NCBI RefSeq assembly: GCF_015277735.1
Contig: NZ_JADHDA010000001.1
Coordinates: 310,001 to 374,000, forward strand
Reading direction: 5' to 3'
DNA: 64,000 nucleotides
From: Psychrobacter sp. NG254
GTDB lineage: Bacteria; Pseudomonadota; Gammaproteobacteria; Pseudomonadales; Moraxellaceae
The translations under genes were made by a program, and so were the position numbers. The number at the start of each line of letters is the position of its first letter. Positions within the stretch are counted from its first letter, which is position 1. Below are positions 54,617 through 63,558 of this stretch, in pieces. The notes under the pieces are model-generated. The model was given only the letters and a program-made list of their open reading frames with translations, searched no databases and was not told the DNA's origin.

Positions 54617-55828
54617 CTAAGCGGATTTTTTTTGAGCGCTGTGAACTGCTCTTTTTTGCGGTATCCGCTCGCGTAAAAACAATAGGAGAATAAAGTAAAA
54701 TAGCCATAAACCAGCGAGTGCATAAAACCCAATGGCGACTTGAGAAATACTGGCGCCCATTTGATTGAGCTGTACCGAGGTGTTGATCGCAGGCGTGGTT
54801 GGAAAGATCCAGCGGACCACTTGCAGCACTTGAGGCAATTGCTCAGCTGGCCACGGGTAGCCACTCAAGAAAAATATCGGCAGTGAGACAAATATTAAGA
54901 TCTGCATGCTGCGCTCACGCTGCCTGAACCATAGCCCAAGCACACAGCCAAGGGTGGCCACCGTCGGACAAAAGAGTGCTAAAAACAGCAGTGTACCGAG
55001 CATATTTTGCCCGCGTGGATAATGGTGTAGCTCAAATGCCCAGCCATAATAAAAGCAACCAACGATAAAGCTCAACGAGCTCAGCGCTCCGATACGTCCG
55101 AGCCAACCACGTATACTCGCAGCATGACGGCGCTGCTCATACCATGTGCCAATCAGCATGGCTGTTGCCATCAAAAGCGTCTGTTGTAAAATAATAACCG
55201 AGACCGCTGGCACCACATAGGCGCCATAACCTTCGGTTTGATTATATAGCGGCATAATCCGTAATGGCACAGACTGAGTGTTCTGTGCTGCAGTGGATGC
55301 ATAAGTCCCCTTAGCGATACTTTTCTTGACTTTAATGCCTGCCGAAACGGTGCCAACTGCTTTAGAGAATCCCAATTGTAGGTTCTTGTTCAAAATAAAG
55401 TAGCCGCCGTTGCCAAGCACGCTGACATGCGCCTGTTCTCCTGACAGTACTTGCTGCTCTAAGCCCGCCGGGATAACCATATAGCCTGCGATTTGATCGG
55501 ACCATATGGCTTCTTTGGCTGCTTGCTCGTTAATCAGCTGCTTAGTATCTAGATAGGGACTGGCGCTTGCATACCGAATGATAGTGCGTGATAGGTTACT
55601 GCTGTCTTGGTCAATGATGCCAACTGGCACATGGTTAACTATTTCACTCGAGTAAGGCCAAGGGTAAAAAAAACCGTAAATAATAGGGGCGATAATCAAC
55701 ATCAAGAGTACGCCTTTGTCCCCAAAGACATCTTTAAACGTTTGGATAAAGCTTGTCCAAAACGATTGTGATGCTGGCGGAATGGCCGACTTGGTTGTTC
55801 GATGCTGAGTGTTTGATGGTTCAGACAT
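54617..55828 (-). CDS. ABC-2 type exporter permease (second)
   Basis: A 403-residue inner-membrane protein with the YhhJ/YbhR-like ABC2 layout. One membrane segment lies near residue 45 (LLMLIIAPIIYGFFYPWPY), then a periplasmic domain (GIIDQDSSNLSRTIIRYASA), then five membrane segments in the last 200 residues. The late FLSGYPWPAEQLPQVLQVVR is typical. Its ATG overlaps the stop codon of the upstream permease gene (TAATG). No ATP-binding subunit is encoded in the operon. Confidence 0.88.
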   Translation of the reverse strand: MSEPSNTQHRTTKSAIPPASQSFWTSFIQTFKDVFGDKGVLLMLIIAPIIYGFFYPWPYSSEIVNHVPVGIIDQDSSNLSRTIIRYASASPYLDTKQLINEQAAKEAIWSDQIAGYMVIPAGLEQQVLSGEQAHVSVLGNGGYFILNKNLQLGFSKAVGTVSAGIKVKKSIAKGTYASTAAQNTQSVPLRIMPLYNQTEGYGAYVVPAVSVIILQQTLLMATAMLIGTWYEQRRHAASIRGWLGRIGALSSLSFIVGCFYYGWAFELHHYPRGQNMLGTLLFLALFCPTVATLGCVLGLWFRQRERSMQILIFVSLPIFFLSGYPWPAEQLPQVLQVVRWIFPTTPAINTSVQLNQMGASISQVAIGFYALAGLWLFYFILLLFLRERIPQKRAVHSAQKKSA

Positions 55829-57129
55829 TAGCGTGCCCCCCAGCGTTCAGGATGTGTCAATGCGCGTTTGGTCAATAATGTGGCAAGCAGTAGAGCCGTT
55901 ATGGTGGCAAACCCTAGTCCATAGACGATGGGTAAGGATACGGCAATAGGCGCTTGCATCTGCAACTGTGCAATGTGAAGCTTAAGGTAATGCGTTAGTG
56001 GCAGGGCGTTTGACCAGTATTGTGCGCTGTCACTGATCGCAATATAAGGAAAAGTCACGCCAGCAAAGGCATAAGAAGGCGCTGAAATAAAACCGGTGGT
56101 CGATAGACCCATACGCAATGAAAAAGAGTTCAGAGTAAAAATAGCACCCAGCCAGAACGACAAGGTTATTAGACATAACAGGCCGATATAGACTGCGATG
56201 AGCGACGTAACGCTCGTGGTTTGATTCGGGTTTGCAAGCCATAATATCAACGCTGACCACAAGCTGTAAGCCAATATGGGCCAACAGTATTTTCCCAATA
56301 AACCAAATAGTAGCACCGAGATGCTGACAGAATCAGGCGCTGCGGAGCGTGCTGATAAGGCAGTAAGGTCTCCGCCACCTTGCTTGGTTTTCAGCACTGA
56401 TGTTGTCCTAGACGAGGTCAAGTCAGGAGTGGCTGTATCGATAAACCGATACCAGCGACCAATATTCTTATCACGTAGCTCGCGACCGATGGTGGTCGCT
56501 CCCACGACCATTGCCAATATATGTAGCAGGGCAGGTATCACGGTGGATGCTAGAAACTGCTGATAATTGGTGGCCGCATTGAATAGACTGATACGTTGAA
56601 TACTGATGGGTGCGTAAGCAGTCATGGCTTGTGATGGGGCAACCCCTTGCTTGACCAATCGTTTTATCTCAACCCCTGCCGATATTGTGCTGGCGACCGC
56701 TTGGACACCCGCTTGAATAATGCCAGAGTGCGTACCGTATTGCGCGTTTACTTGCAATATTAAGGGGGCAGGCCTATTGGATAAAATATTACGCGAAAAA
56801 TCCTCAGGAATAATCACAACTGCATAAATATCACGTTGCAAGATGGCCGCCTCTGCTTCCGCTTGCGAATAGTAAAGCTGTCTAACTGTCAGCGTAGGGC
56901 TGGCTTCGAGATAGCGTACAGCCGTATTGGCCACCGTGCTGTTGTCCTGATCAATGACCCCAATAGGCAGATCAGTAATCTGAGTCTGTGAAAATATCCA
57001 CCAAACCAGAAGCACCGTTGCCAGTGGTATCCATACCACCATGCTAAAGTCCCAATGATTTTTGGTCAGAAAGCGCCGCTCGTAGGCTGCACTGCGTACA
57101 AAAGCTTGACCCAATTGACCTAAATGCAT
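55828..57129 (-). CDS. ABC-2 type exporter permease (first)
   Basis: A 433-residue paralogue of the following gene with the same layout: a membrane segment near residue 35 (VVWIPLATVLLVWWIFS), periplasmic domain (IGVIDQDNSTVANTAVRYLE) and C-terminal membrane bundle. A hydrophilic insertion (about residues 235-275) interrupts the second half. It starts three bases after the HlyD-type gene and overlaps the second permease by one base, so all three are translationally coupled. Confidence 0.88.
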   Translation of the reverse strand: MHLGQLGQAFVRSAAYERRFLTKNHWDFSMVVWIPLATVLLVWWIFSQTQITDLPIGVIDQDNSTVANTAVRYLEASPTLTVRQLYYSQAEAEAAILQRDIYAVVIIPEDFSRNILSNRPAPLILQVNAQYGTHSGIIQAGVQAVASTISAGVEIKRLVKQGVAPSQAMTAYAPISIQRISLFNAATNYQQFLASTVIPALLHILAMVVGATTIGRELRDKNIGRWYRFIDTATPDLTSSRTTSVLKTKQGGGDLTALSARSAAPDSVSISVLLFGLLGKYCWPILAYSLWSALILWLANPNQTTSVTSLIAVYIGLLCLITLSFWLGAIFTLNSFSLRMGLSTTGFISAPSYAFAGVTFPYIAISDSAQYWSNALPLTHYLKLHIAQLQMQAPIAVSLPIVYGLGFATITALLLATLLTKRALTHPERWGAR

Positions 57130-57132
57130 GGC

Positions 57133-58332
57133 TTACTCTTGGTTTTGATTGATAGGCGTGGCATTGATGCGTACCACCACACTCATTCCTGAGCGAATAC
57201 GGGCATCAGGCGTGGTCGGTCGAGCTTTTACCTCAAACGTACGTACATCAAAACCATCGTCGTTATTGGTTGGGCGCCAAGTAGCAAAGTCAGATAAGGT
57301 TGAGGTTGCATAGACAGTGAACGGTTTGCTATAAGGCTTGTCTGCTGACGATAATGCAGGGATTGTGCCCGTAAACGTTTGACCAATCGCGAACTGATTC
57401 AGATAAGACTCAGTGACGTTGAGCACCACCCATTGGTCATTGGTATCTACTAACGTTAAAAGCGGCACCCCTTGACCGATGACTTCTCCAGCGCTGACAA
57501 TGACATTATCAACAACACCAGCGATAGGGCTTTTCAGATTGGCCTCTTTTTTAGCAGCCATTGCTTCATCTAGCTGGGCATCCACTTGCGCCACTTGTGC
57601 GGTGGCAGCTGACTTGTCTTCACTGCGTGCGCCTTCCAATGCCAAATCATACTGTAAGCGTGCCGCTTCTGTTTGATCTTGCGTAGCCAAGTATTGGGCA
57701 TAAGCTTCATCACGCTTTTGCCGAGCCATCAAGCCTTCTTCATACAGGCGATTGACGCGTTGATAAGTGTTTTCTGCCAAGTCGGATGCGGCCTTATTGG
57801 CTTGCCAAGCGGCTTTCGCTTGCGCGATTTCCTGCGGGCGAGCCCCGTTTTCTGCTTTGTCCAATTGACTTTGCGCTATTTGCTTGCCAGCCTGTGCTTG
57901 ATTGATCTTAGCGTTGATTTCAGGCGAGTCCATCTCAATCAATTGTTGACCTGCCGTTACGGTATCACCTTCTGTCACCATGATCTGAGCAATACGTCCG
58001 GGCACTTTTGCTGCGATTGATGTTTGCTGCATTTGCATCTGCCCTTGAAGCGTAATGACTTCTGGCTCGTTGTGCTGACTGCTTTTATACAGGCCATACG
58101 CAATTGCACCAAGGACCATCAATATAAACAGGGCAAGTAACGCCTTTTTTATACGGGCAGACTTATCAGCTTTAGAATCGCCGCGATTATAAGTAGGCGT
58201 AGGTTGCTCTGGTTCAGCAGCAGACACGTCCTCTACAGGATCGACTGAAGCCTGACCTTCCCGAGAGGACACTGACTCGGTTGAATCAGCAGGTTTTTTT
58301 GAGTCTTCTGATTCATGTGGAAATTCAGTCAT
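57133..58332 (-). CDS. HlyD/EmrA-type membrane fusion protein
   Basis: A 399-residue periplasmic adaptor. An acidic cytoplasmic N-terminus (about 60 residues) leads to one membrane anchor (ALLALFILMVLGAIAYGLY). The barrel-sandwich half GRIAQIMVTEGDTVTAGQQL follows, then an alpha-hairpin (about 135-240) and the second half NLKSPIAGVVDNVIVSAGEV. It would bridge the permeases to the TolC-type channel. AGGA precedes the ATG. It is the first gene after a MITE-like insertion that separates it from yihY. Confidence 0.92.
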   Translation of the reverse strand: MTEFPHESEDSKKPADSTESVSSREGQASVDPVEDVSAAEPEQPTPTYNRGDSKADKSARIKKALLALFILMVLGAIAYGLYKSSQHNEPEVITLQGQMQMQQTSIAAKVPGRIAQIMVTEGDTVTAGQQLIEMDSPEINAKINQAQAGKQIAQSQLDKAENGARPQEIAQAKAAWQANKAASDLAENTYQRVNRLYEEGLMARQKRDEAYAQYLATQDQTEAARLQYDLALEGARSEDKSAATAQVAQVDAQLDEAMAAKKEANLKSPIAGVVDNVIVSAGEVIGQGVPLLTLVDTNDQWVVLNVTESYLNQFAIGQTFTGTIPALSSADKPYSKPFTVYATSTLSDFATWRPTNNDDGFDVRTFEVKARPTTPDARIRSGMSVVVRINATPINQNQE

Positions 58333-58385
58333 GACAGTGATATTCCTAAAGCAGCAAAGTTGAGAATAAGGGGTTGGTGACTAGG

Positions 58386-58559
58386 TAGGGCGTGTCTTCA
58401 ATTCACTCGATAGTCATCTCAATGAGCTAAAAATGGCTAAATCTTGCCAAACATCGTCAAATAGCTGGTTAATATCCCGATATTATCTGCGCTATTTTCC
58501 TTGTTTGACGGCAATTTATCTCATTTTTATAACCATTTTTGAATTGAAGACACGCCCTA
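58386..58559. mobile_element. MITE-like element with 19-bp terminal inverted repeats
   Basis: TAGGGCGTGTCTTCAATTC (58386-58404) is repeated exactly in reverse complement at 58541-58559. The outermost TA on each side may be the duplicated target, giving an element GGGCG...CGCCC of about 170 bp, with no coding capacity. TA target and GGGCGTGTC-type ends suggest movement by an IS5- or IS630-like transposase supplied in trans; that is an inference. The right end reaches into the yihY coding sequence and provides its stop codon. Confidence 0.8.
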
Positions 58560-59447
58560 GTACACTCGAACAGCATAAGGTTTAGTGTTTTCTAGGGCTT
58601 CAGAATTCAAAATCGCCCCAAAAGCGACGATAAATGCTGAATAGTATAGCCACAGCATAATGACAACCGCTGCTGAAAGCGCACCAAACTCAGCACTATA
58701 ATTATTAAAGTTCTGTACATAAAACGAAAATAGTATGGACAAGACAATCCAAAAAACAGTCGCCAGAGCAGCACCTGGTGCCAGTTGTTTTAGTGCCACG
58801 CCGTCACGGTTTGGCGCTAGGCGATAGAGGCTCAAAAAGCTGAAAAATATGATAGCAGCCAATATGGGCCATCTGCTCCACAGCGCAATGCTCTTGGCTA
58901 TTTGGGGGAAGGGAAAGTAGGCTGCCCCCAGAGGAATGATGGCGATAGAGGAGACCGCTATAATCAATACTACCACTGCCCCAAAGGTCAAACTCACTGC
59001 TCGAATAGTACCTTGTATAAAGCTGCGCTCTTGAGTGATATGAAAAGCAAGATTGATAAGGATAATCAACGATTTGATACCTTTTGAGCCCGCATAAAGA
59101 GCAAGGAAAGTCGATAAAATCAGACTAAAAGTAAGCGCAGATGCGGTACTAGAGACCAAGTCAGTTAGGCGTGAATTGAGAACGTCATAGACAGTATCAG
59201 GTATGAATGGCTGCAAAATAGCAATCTGTTCTTGCATTTCAGCGGGTGAAAACGCGAGACCATAAATCAGCACAAACACTGCCATCACTGGAAAAATGGA
59301 TAAAAAACCAAAAAAACCGACGCTTGCGCAATGTGCCCAAACGTTAGAATTGTTTGCGATACGCCATGTCTCTAGCAAAGTCTTTAGCCAACTGCCTATT
59401 AATTTAGGGATCACTTTAGGCATTAGCTTAGGGGTCAGTTTTTTCAT
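58557..59447 (-). CDS. YihY/BrkB-family inner-membrane protein, C-terminus set by a MITE
   Basis: About 296 residues with six membrane segments typical of YihY/virulence factor BrkB: AHCASVGFFGFLSIFPVMAV, FSLILSTFLALYAGSKGI, then PILAAIIFFSFLSLYRLAP and ALSAAVVIMLWLYYSAFIVA. The last residues are VRVY. The TAG stop lies in the terminal repeat of the adjacent mobile element, so the original C-terminus has been replaced or lost. The start is unclear: GTG at 59462 or ATG at 59447, neither with a good binding site. It sits 36-50 bp after the TolC-type gene in the exporter cluster; its function is unknown. Confidence 0.85.
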   Translation of the reverse strand: MKKLTPKLMPKVIPKLIGSWLKTLLETWRIANNSNVWAHCASVGFFGFLSIFPVMAVFVLIYGLAFSPAEMQEQIAILQPFIPDTVYDVLNSRLTDLVSSTASALTFSLILSTFLALYAGSKGIKSLIILINLAFHITQERSFIQGTIRAVSLTFGAVVVLIIAVSSIAIIPLGAAYFPFPQIAKSIALWSRWPILAAIIFFSFLSLYRLAPNRDGVALKQLAPGAALATVFWIVLSILFSFYVQNFNNYSAEFGALSAAVVIMLWLYYSAFIVAFGAILNSEALENTKPYAVRVY

Positions 59448-59498
59448 AAAACAGGTATTCACAATAGGGTAGATAAGAGTAATGATGTTTATATTAAA

Positions 59499-61157
59499 TC
59501 ATTGTTCAGTGTATAAAGTTGGCAGTTGAATGTCAGCGGCATTGAGGTACGCATTAAAAGCGAGCGGCGTCCCGCAGCTTTGCATCAGGGCGGCCAATGA
59601 CTGTACGTAACTATTAGCTGCTTGAGCTTGTTCAGTCCGTGCTTTAAGCGATTGCGTTTGGGCTTGTACCACATCGACCGTGGTATTTATCCCTTCTTGT
59701 AGTCCTAAGCGGCGCAAGCGTAGCACTTCTGCTGCCAAATCAACATTGCTTTGTAATGCTTGATAACGTGACTGGGCATTATTGACATCGTGCCAGTTTT
59801 TTTCTACCAGCAGTAGCAGGTTGTCACTGACTTCTATCTCAGACAGATCGGCTTGGCGTATCTGAGCATTGCTTGACGCCAATGATGCGGTTTTGTCGAG
59901 CCCGCCCCACAGTTTCCAACTGGCAGAAATACCAGCGACCCAGCTCGGGTCTTTTTCAAGCTGACCATAACCATATAGCAATACCGTCGGCTTATAACCC
60001 GTATCTGATAGCGCGTGCAGTTGCTGTGCTTGAGCGCGTTTGGCGGCGACCTTCTGTAGACCTGGATGATTATTGAGTGCCAAGTCTTGAAAGTAGCTGA
60101 CATCTGGTAGAGGGCGACTAGAGACAAACAAAGGCGTGGTCGGTTTAATACGGTAGTCGGTACGTAGCAGTCGTTGTAGCGCAATCATGGCTAGACGCGC
60201 GTCATTATTGGCATTGACCGATTCGCTTTTGGCATCAGCAAGCGCAGACTGCGCCTCCAATCTATCGACACGTGAGATAAAACCTTCTTCAAACAAACGC
60301 TCTGCCATATGGTCAGTCTGTTGTAATGTGTCATAAGCATCTTCGCGCAGATAAGCGGCAATAATGGCCAATTGTGCCTTAAAGTAGCGCTCTATTAACG
60401 TATTATAAAGCGTGTTTGTATCGAGTATGCTATCGGCCACTGCTTCTTGGGTACGTGCATCTGAGGCACCAGTTAAGGCTTCTGCTCGCCCAGCAGTATA
60501 AATGGGCCACGCCACGCCAATACCGGCACCTGTCGTTGACCCTGAACGTTTGATGTTATAAGAATCAGGTATCCGCTCACCGACCAGCTCACCAAAATTT
60601 GGTAAGTCTGGAATAGCAGGGGTAATACTGTCGACGGTATTATTGACCCCATTAACAACCCCATTTCTAAGAGAAGATAAGTCTATATCTTCGTCTAAAT
60701 GGTAGGCGCTGGCTGATACACGAGCGAATACGAGCGGGTTATCGATGGTTCTGAGCGCGTCCGTTTGATATTCGCTGGCAGCGATGGCTGCTTGATTGGC
60801 TGCCATTTTGGGTGAGACTTGGACTAAAATCTTTTGCGCTTGTTCTAAGCTTAAAAAGCTCGAAACCTCTAATGGATAGCTATTATCGACGGCTTTATGG
60901 GTGATAGGGTCGATTAGAGTGTCTAAGGTTTGTTTTTTGGTCGTCTCGTAGCCATTGGGTGCTTGATGATTGGATGGCACCATTGCGTCATTATTGACTT
61001 GATTGTCCACATCCACGATTTGTGTGACAGCCATTGATGTCACTTTATCCTGCAACCCAGGGTGGTCTGCCTCAGTATTGGCATAAGTCGCTACAGGTAC
61101 ACTGATAAGCGCAGCGGTCATCATAGCAGTAGGCAGCACGGATAAAGTGAATTTCAT
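59499..61157 (-). CDS. TolC-family outer-membrane efflux protein
   Basis: A 552-residue channel component. A signal peptide (about 1-26) is followed by an N-terminal stretch of about 80 residues. Two outer-membrane efflux repeats follow, with long helical hairpins: VGVAWPIYTAGR-like GIGVAWPIYTAGRAEALTGA, LIERYFKAQLAIIAAYLRED, RLFEEGFISRVDRLEAQSAL, and later RLRRLGLQEGINTTVDVVQA. The C-terminus is short. It is the first gene of the minus-strand cluster with YihY, the HlyD-type adaptor and two permeases, so it is probably the outer-membrane exit duct of that exporter. Confidence 0.9.
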   Translation of the reverse strand: MKFTLSVLPTAMMTAALISVPVATYANTEADHPGLQDKVTSMAVTQIVDVDNQVNNDAMVPSNHQAPNGYETTKKQTLDTLIDPITHKAVDNSYPLEVSSFLSLEQAQKILVQVSPKMAANQAAIAASEYQTDALRTIDNPLVFARVSASAYHLDEDIDLSSLRNGVVNGVNNTVDSITPAIPDLPNFGELVGERIPDSYNIKRSGSTTGAGIGVAWPIYTAGRAEALTGASDARTQEAVADSILDTNTLYNTLIERYFKAQLAIIAAYLREDAYDTLQQTDHMAERLFEEGFISRVDRLEAQSALADAKSESVNANNDARLAMIALQRLLRTDYRIKPTTPLFVSSRPLPDVSYFQDLALNNHPGLQKVAAKRAQAQQLHALSDTGYKPTVLLYGYGQLEKDPSWVAGISASWKLWGGLDKTASLASSNAQIRQADLSEIEVSDNLLLLVEKNWHDVNNAQSRYQALQSNVDLAAEVLRLRRLGLQEGINTTVDVVQAQTQSLKARTEQAQAANSYVQSLAALMQSCGTPLAFNAYLNAADIQLPTLYTEQ

Positions 61158-61664
61158 AAGTCGTATAAGCCGTTAATTAGAATATCAGGTATGATGAAAT
61201 AATGTTTAACATCAATCAATGTCACTGCTCACAATATCGAAATTTTTGCTATTACAAGCTGTTTAATAATTATAGGTCATTTCATAATCGCTAACTGACA
61301 GGTTTCATTGTCATTTACGCGCTAAGAGCAGTTCATGGATAATAAGGCGTACACTGTAGAGCCACAATGGTGACGGGTCAATGCTTAGTATTCTCACGTT
61401 TTCTATTGTGTCTTTAGCCACGCTATGATAGAGATTCGGTCATTTTTATAAATACTTGTTTATAAGTAATATGATAGTCACTATTTATCATGCCTTAAGA
61501 TATTGGTTATCATGTCTTATGGGATTAGATAAAGCTGTTTTACTCAAATATTTTTATCGAAAATTGCGGTACTTTGTCCATCAATCACTATTCATAAGCA
61601 AATAATAAATCATCACTGGTTTGTCATCAAATAGAATAAACAATTTTAGTAAAGGATGCGTGTC
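61158..61664. other. Divergent gap between the TolC-type gene and glpK
   Basis: About 500 AT-rich bases carrying promoters of both genes. I see no confident promoter pair, operator or RNA in it. Confidence 0.45.
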
Positions 61665-63296
61665 ATGGCAGGATATATTTTGGCGTTGGACCAAGGAACC
61701 ACATCGAGTCGAGCAATACTATATGACGACCATGCGCGTCCTATCAAAATGGTGCAGCAGCCAACGACGCTGCAAACCCCAAGCGCTGGGTTTGTGGAGC
61801 AAGACGCGCAGCAGATATGGCAAACACAGATCAGCTGTGCTCAGGATGTGATCAATCAGGCAGGCTTGCTCGCTACTGATGTCAGTAGTATTGCAATTAC
61901 CAATCAGCGCGAATCTATCGTGATGTGGGATAGGAACACCGGTAAGCCATTGGCACCAGCCATTATTTGGCAGGATAGGCGAACGGCCAGCTATTGTAAA
62001 ACAATGGCCAATCAACACGTCGAAGGGAATGGTAAAGATTTCAGCGAACATCCTCGTAACAGCGCGAGCGTAGAGGATCATCAAACCAATATGGCACAAG
62101 ACGTTCAGCGCATCACAGGGTTACGGTTAGATCCCTATTTTAGTGCCAGCAAGATTGCGTGGTTGCTCGAAAATGATCCCACGCTTAGAGTGCGTGCCAG
62201 TAAAGGTGAGATAGCAGTTGGCACCATTGATAGCTGGCTGATATATAAGCTCACGGGCGGGGAACACGTCATCGATGTGACCAATGCCTCTCGTACGCTG
62301 CTTTTTGACATTCATAAGCTGGCATGGTCAGAGTCGCTATGTGACCGCTTTGCTATACCCATGAATATACTGCCCAAAGTACTACCGTCTGACGGAGATT
62401 TTGGTAAAACCAAAAAAGGCTTGTTTGCAAAACAAATACCCATTCAGGCCGTACTCGGCGATCAGCAAGCAGCACTGTTTGGACAGGGTTGTCTAAAAGC
62501 TGGCATGGCCAAAAACACCTACGGTACAGGCTGTTTTATGCTCATGAATATCGGTCAGCAGCCAAAACTGAGTGAGCATAAGCTGCTAACCACCATTGCA
62601 TGGCAACGGAAAACATCGCCAACGCGTCCAGACAATTTATCGTTTGATCAAATCGTGCAGTCAGGCAAACGAATGCTGCAACCACCCAAAAAAGAAGTGA
62701 CTTATGCCTTAGAAGGCAGTGTGTTTATGGCAGGTGCTATCGTCCAATGGCTGCGGGATAATCTAGGCATGATTCAACAAAGCAGTGAGGTCGAGGACTT
62801 AGCACGGCAAGTGGACAGTAGTGAAGATGTGGTGCTGCTCCCTGCGTTTACGGGACTTGGCGCACCTTATTGGCGCTCTGATATTAGTGCTAGTATCACG
62901 GGAATGAGCCGCGGCACTACTAAAGCCCATATTGCCCGTGCCGCGTTGGAAGCAGTGGCCTATCAGACATATGATGTGCTCATTGCCATGCAAAAGGACA
63001 GCCCTCATCCTTTGACGGAACTCAGAGTAGATGGTGGCGCTGCAAATAATGATTTGCTTATGCAGTTTCAAGCGGATTTATTGGACGTTCCTGTGCTGCG
63101 TCCAAAAGACACAGAAATCACTGCTAAGGGTGCAGCATTGCTCGCTGGTTTAAAAACGGGACTGTACGATGACTCAACAATGCAGTCCTCATGGCAAGTA
63201 GATCGTATTTTTGAGCCAAGTATGTCGGCCGATGTCCGTGAGCAGCATCTTGATAAATGGCAACGTGCTATCGCAAGATCTTTGATGCCCATCTAG
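61665..63296 (+). CDS. glpK: Glycerol kinase
   Basis: A 543-residue FGGY-family kinase making sn-glycerol 3-phosphate from glycerol and ATP. ILALDQGTTSSRAILYD is the N-terminal phosphate-binding motif. Conserved blocks FVEQDAQQIWQTQ, AITNQRESIVMWDRNTG, AIIWQDRRTA and LDPYFSASKIAWLL are followed by LGDQQAALFGQGCLKAGMAK, the second signature. The start at 61665 is preferred, since AAAGGA lies eight bases upstream of it and directly abuts the other ATG at 61656. About 30 polar residues (near 115-145) are inserted compared with E. coli GlpK. No glpF or glpD is next to it. Confidence 0.95.
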   Translation: MAGYILALDQGTTSSRAILYDDHARPIKMVQQPTTLQTPSAGFVEQDAQQIWQTQISCAQDVINQAGLLATDVSSIAITNQRESIVMWDRNTGKPLAPAIIWQDRRTASYCKTMANQHVEGNGKDFSEHPRNSASVEDHQTNMAQDVQRITGLRLDPYFSASKIAWLLENDPTLRVRASKGEIAVGTIDSWLIYKLTGGEHVIDVTNASRTLLFDIHKLAWSESLCDRFAIPMNILPKVLPSDGDFGKTKKGLFAKQIPIQAVLGDQQAALFGQGCLKAGMAKNTYGTGCFMLMNIGQQPKLSEHKLLTTIAWQRKTSPTRPDNLSFDQIVQSGKRMLQPPKKEVTYALEGSVFMAGAIVQWLRDNLGMIQQSSEVEDLARQVDSSEDVVLLPAFTGLGAPYWRSDISASITGMSRGTTKAHIARAALEAVAYQTYDVLIAMQKDSPHPLTELRVDGGAANNDLLMQFQADLLDVPVLRPKDTEITAKGAALLAGLKTGLYDDSTMQSSWQVDRIFEPSMSADVREQHLDKWQRAIARSLMPI

Positions 63297-63521
63297 AAAC
63301 AGTATATGTATTCACTGTTATGTCTAGAGAAATAACGCTGTACACCAATGGTTACCCAATGTATAACACCCTTATACAAGTAACGAATAAAGATACAGGC
63401 TGTAACGCAAAATAATCGCAATATGGACAGAGTTTACATTAGTAGACTATCTGTATCTGCTCATAAATTCTTATACTCTATTTGGATTCAACGATATAAA
63501 TTTTTAGTTATAAAATAATTC

Positions 63522-63545
63522 AATAAATAATAAATAATAAATAAT
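63522..63545. repeat. Tandem AATAAAT heptamers before the last gene
   Basis: Three full copies of AATAAAT plus AAT run from 63522 to 63545, ending just before the ribosome binding site of the next gene. Copy number changes would alter the spacing between promoter and start region. Confidence 0.85.
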
Positions 63546-63558
63546 TAAGGATAATACT

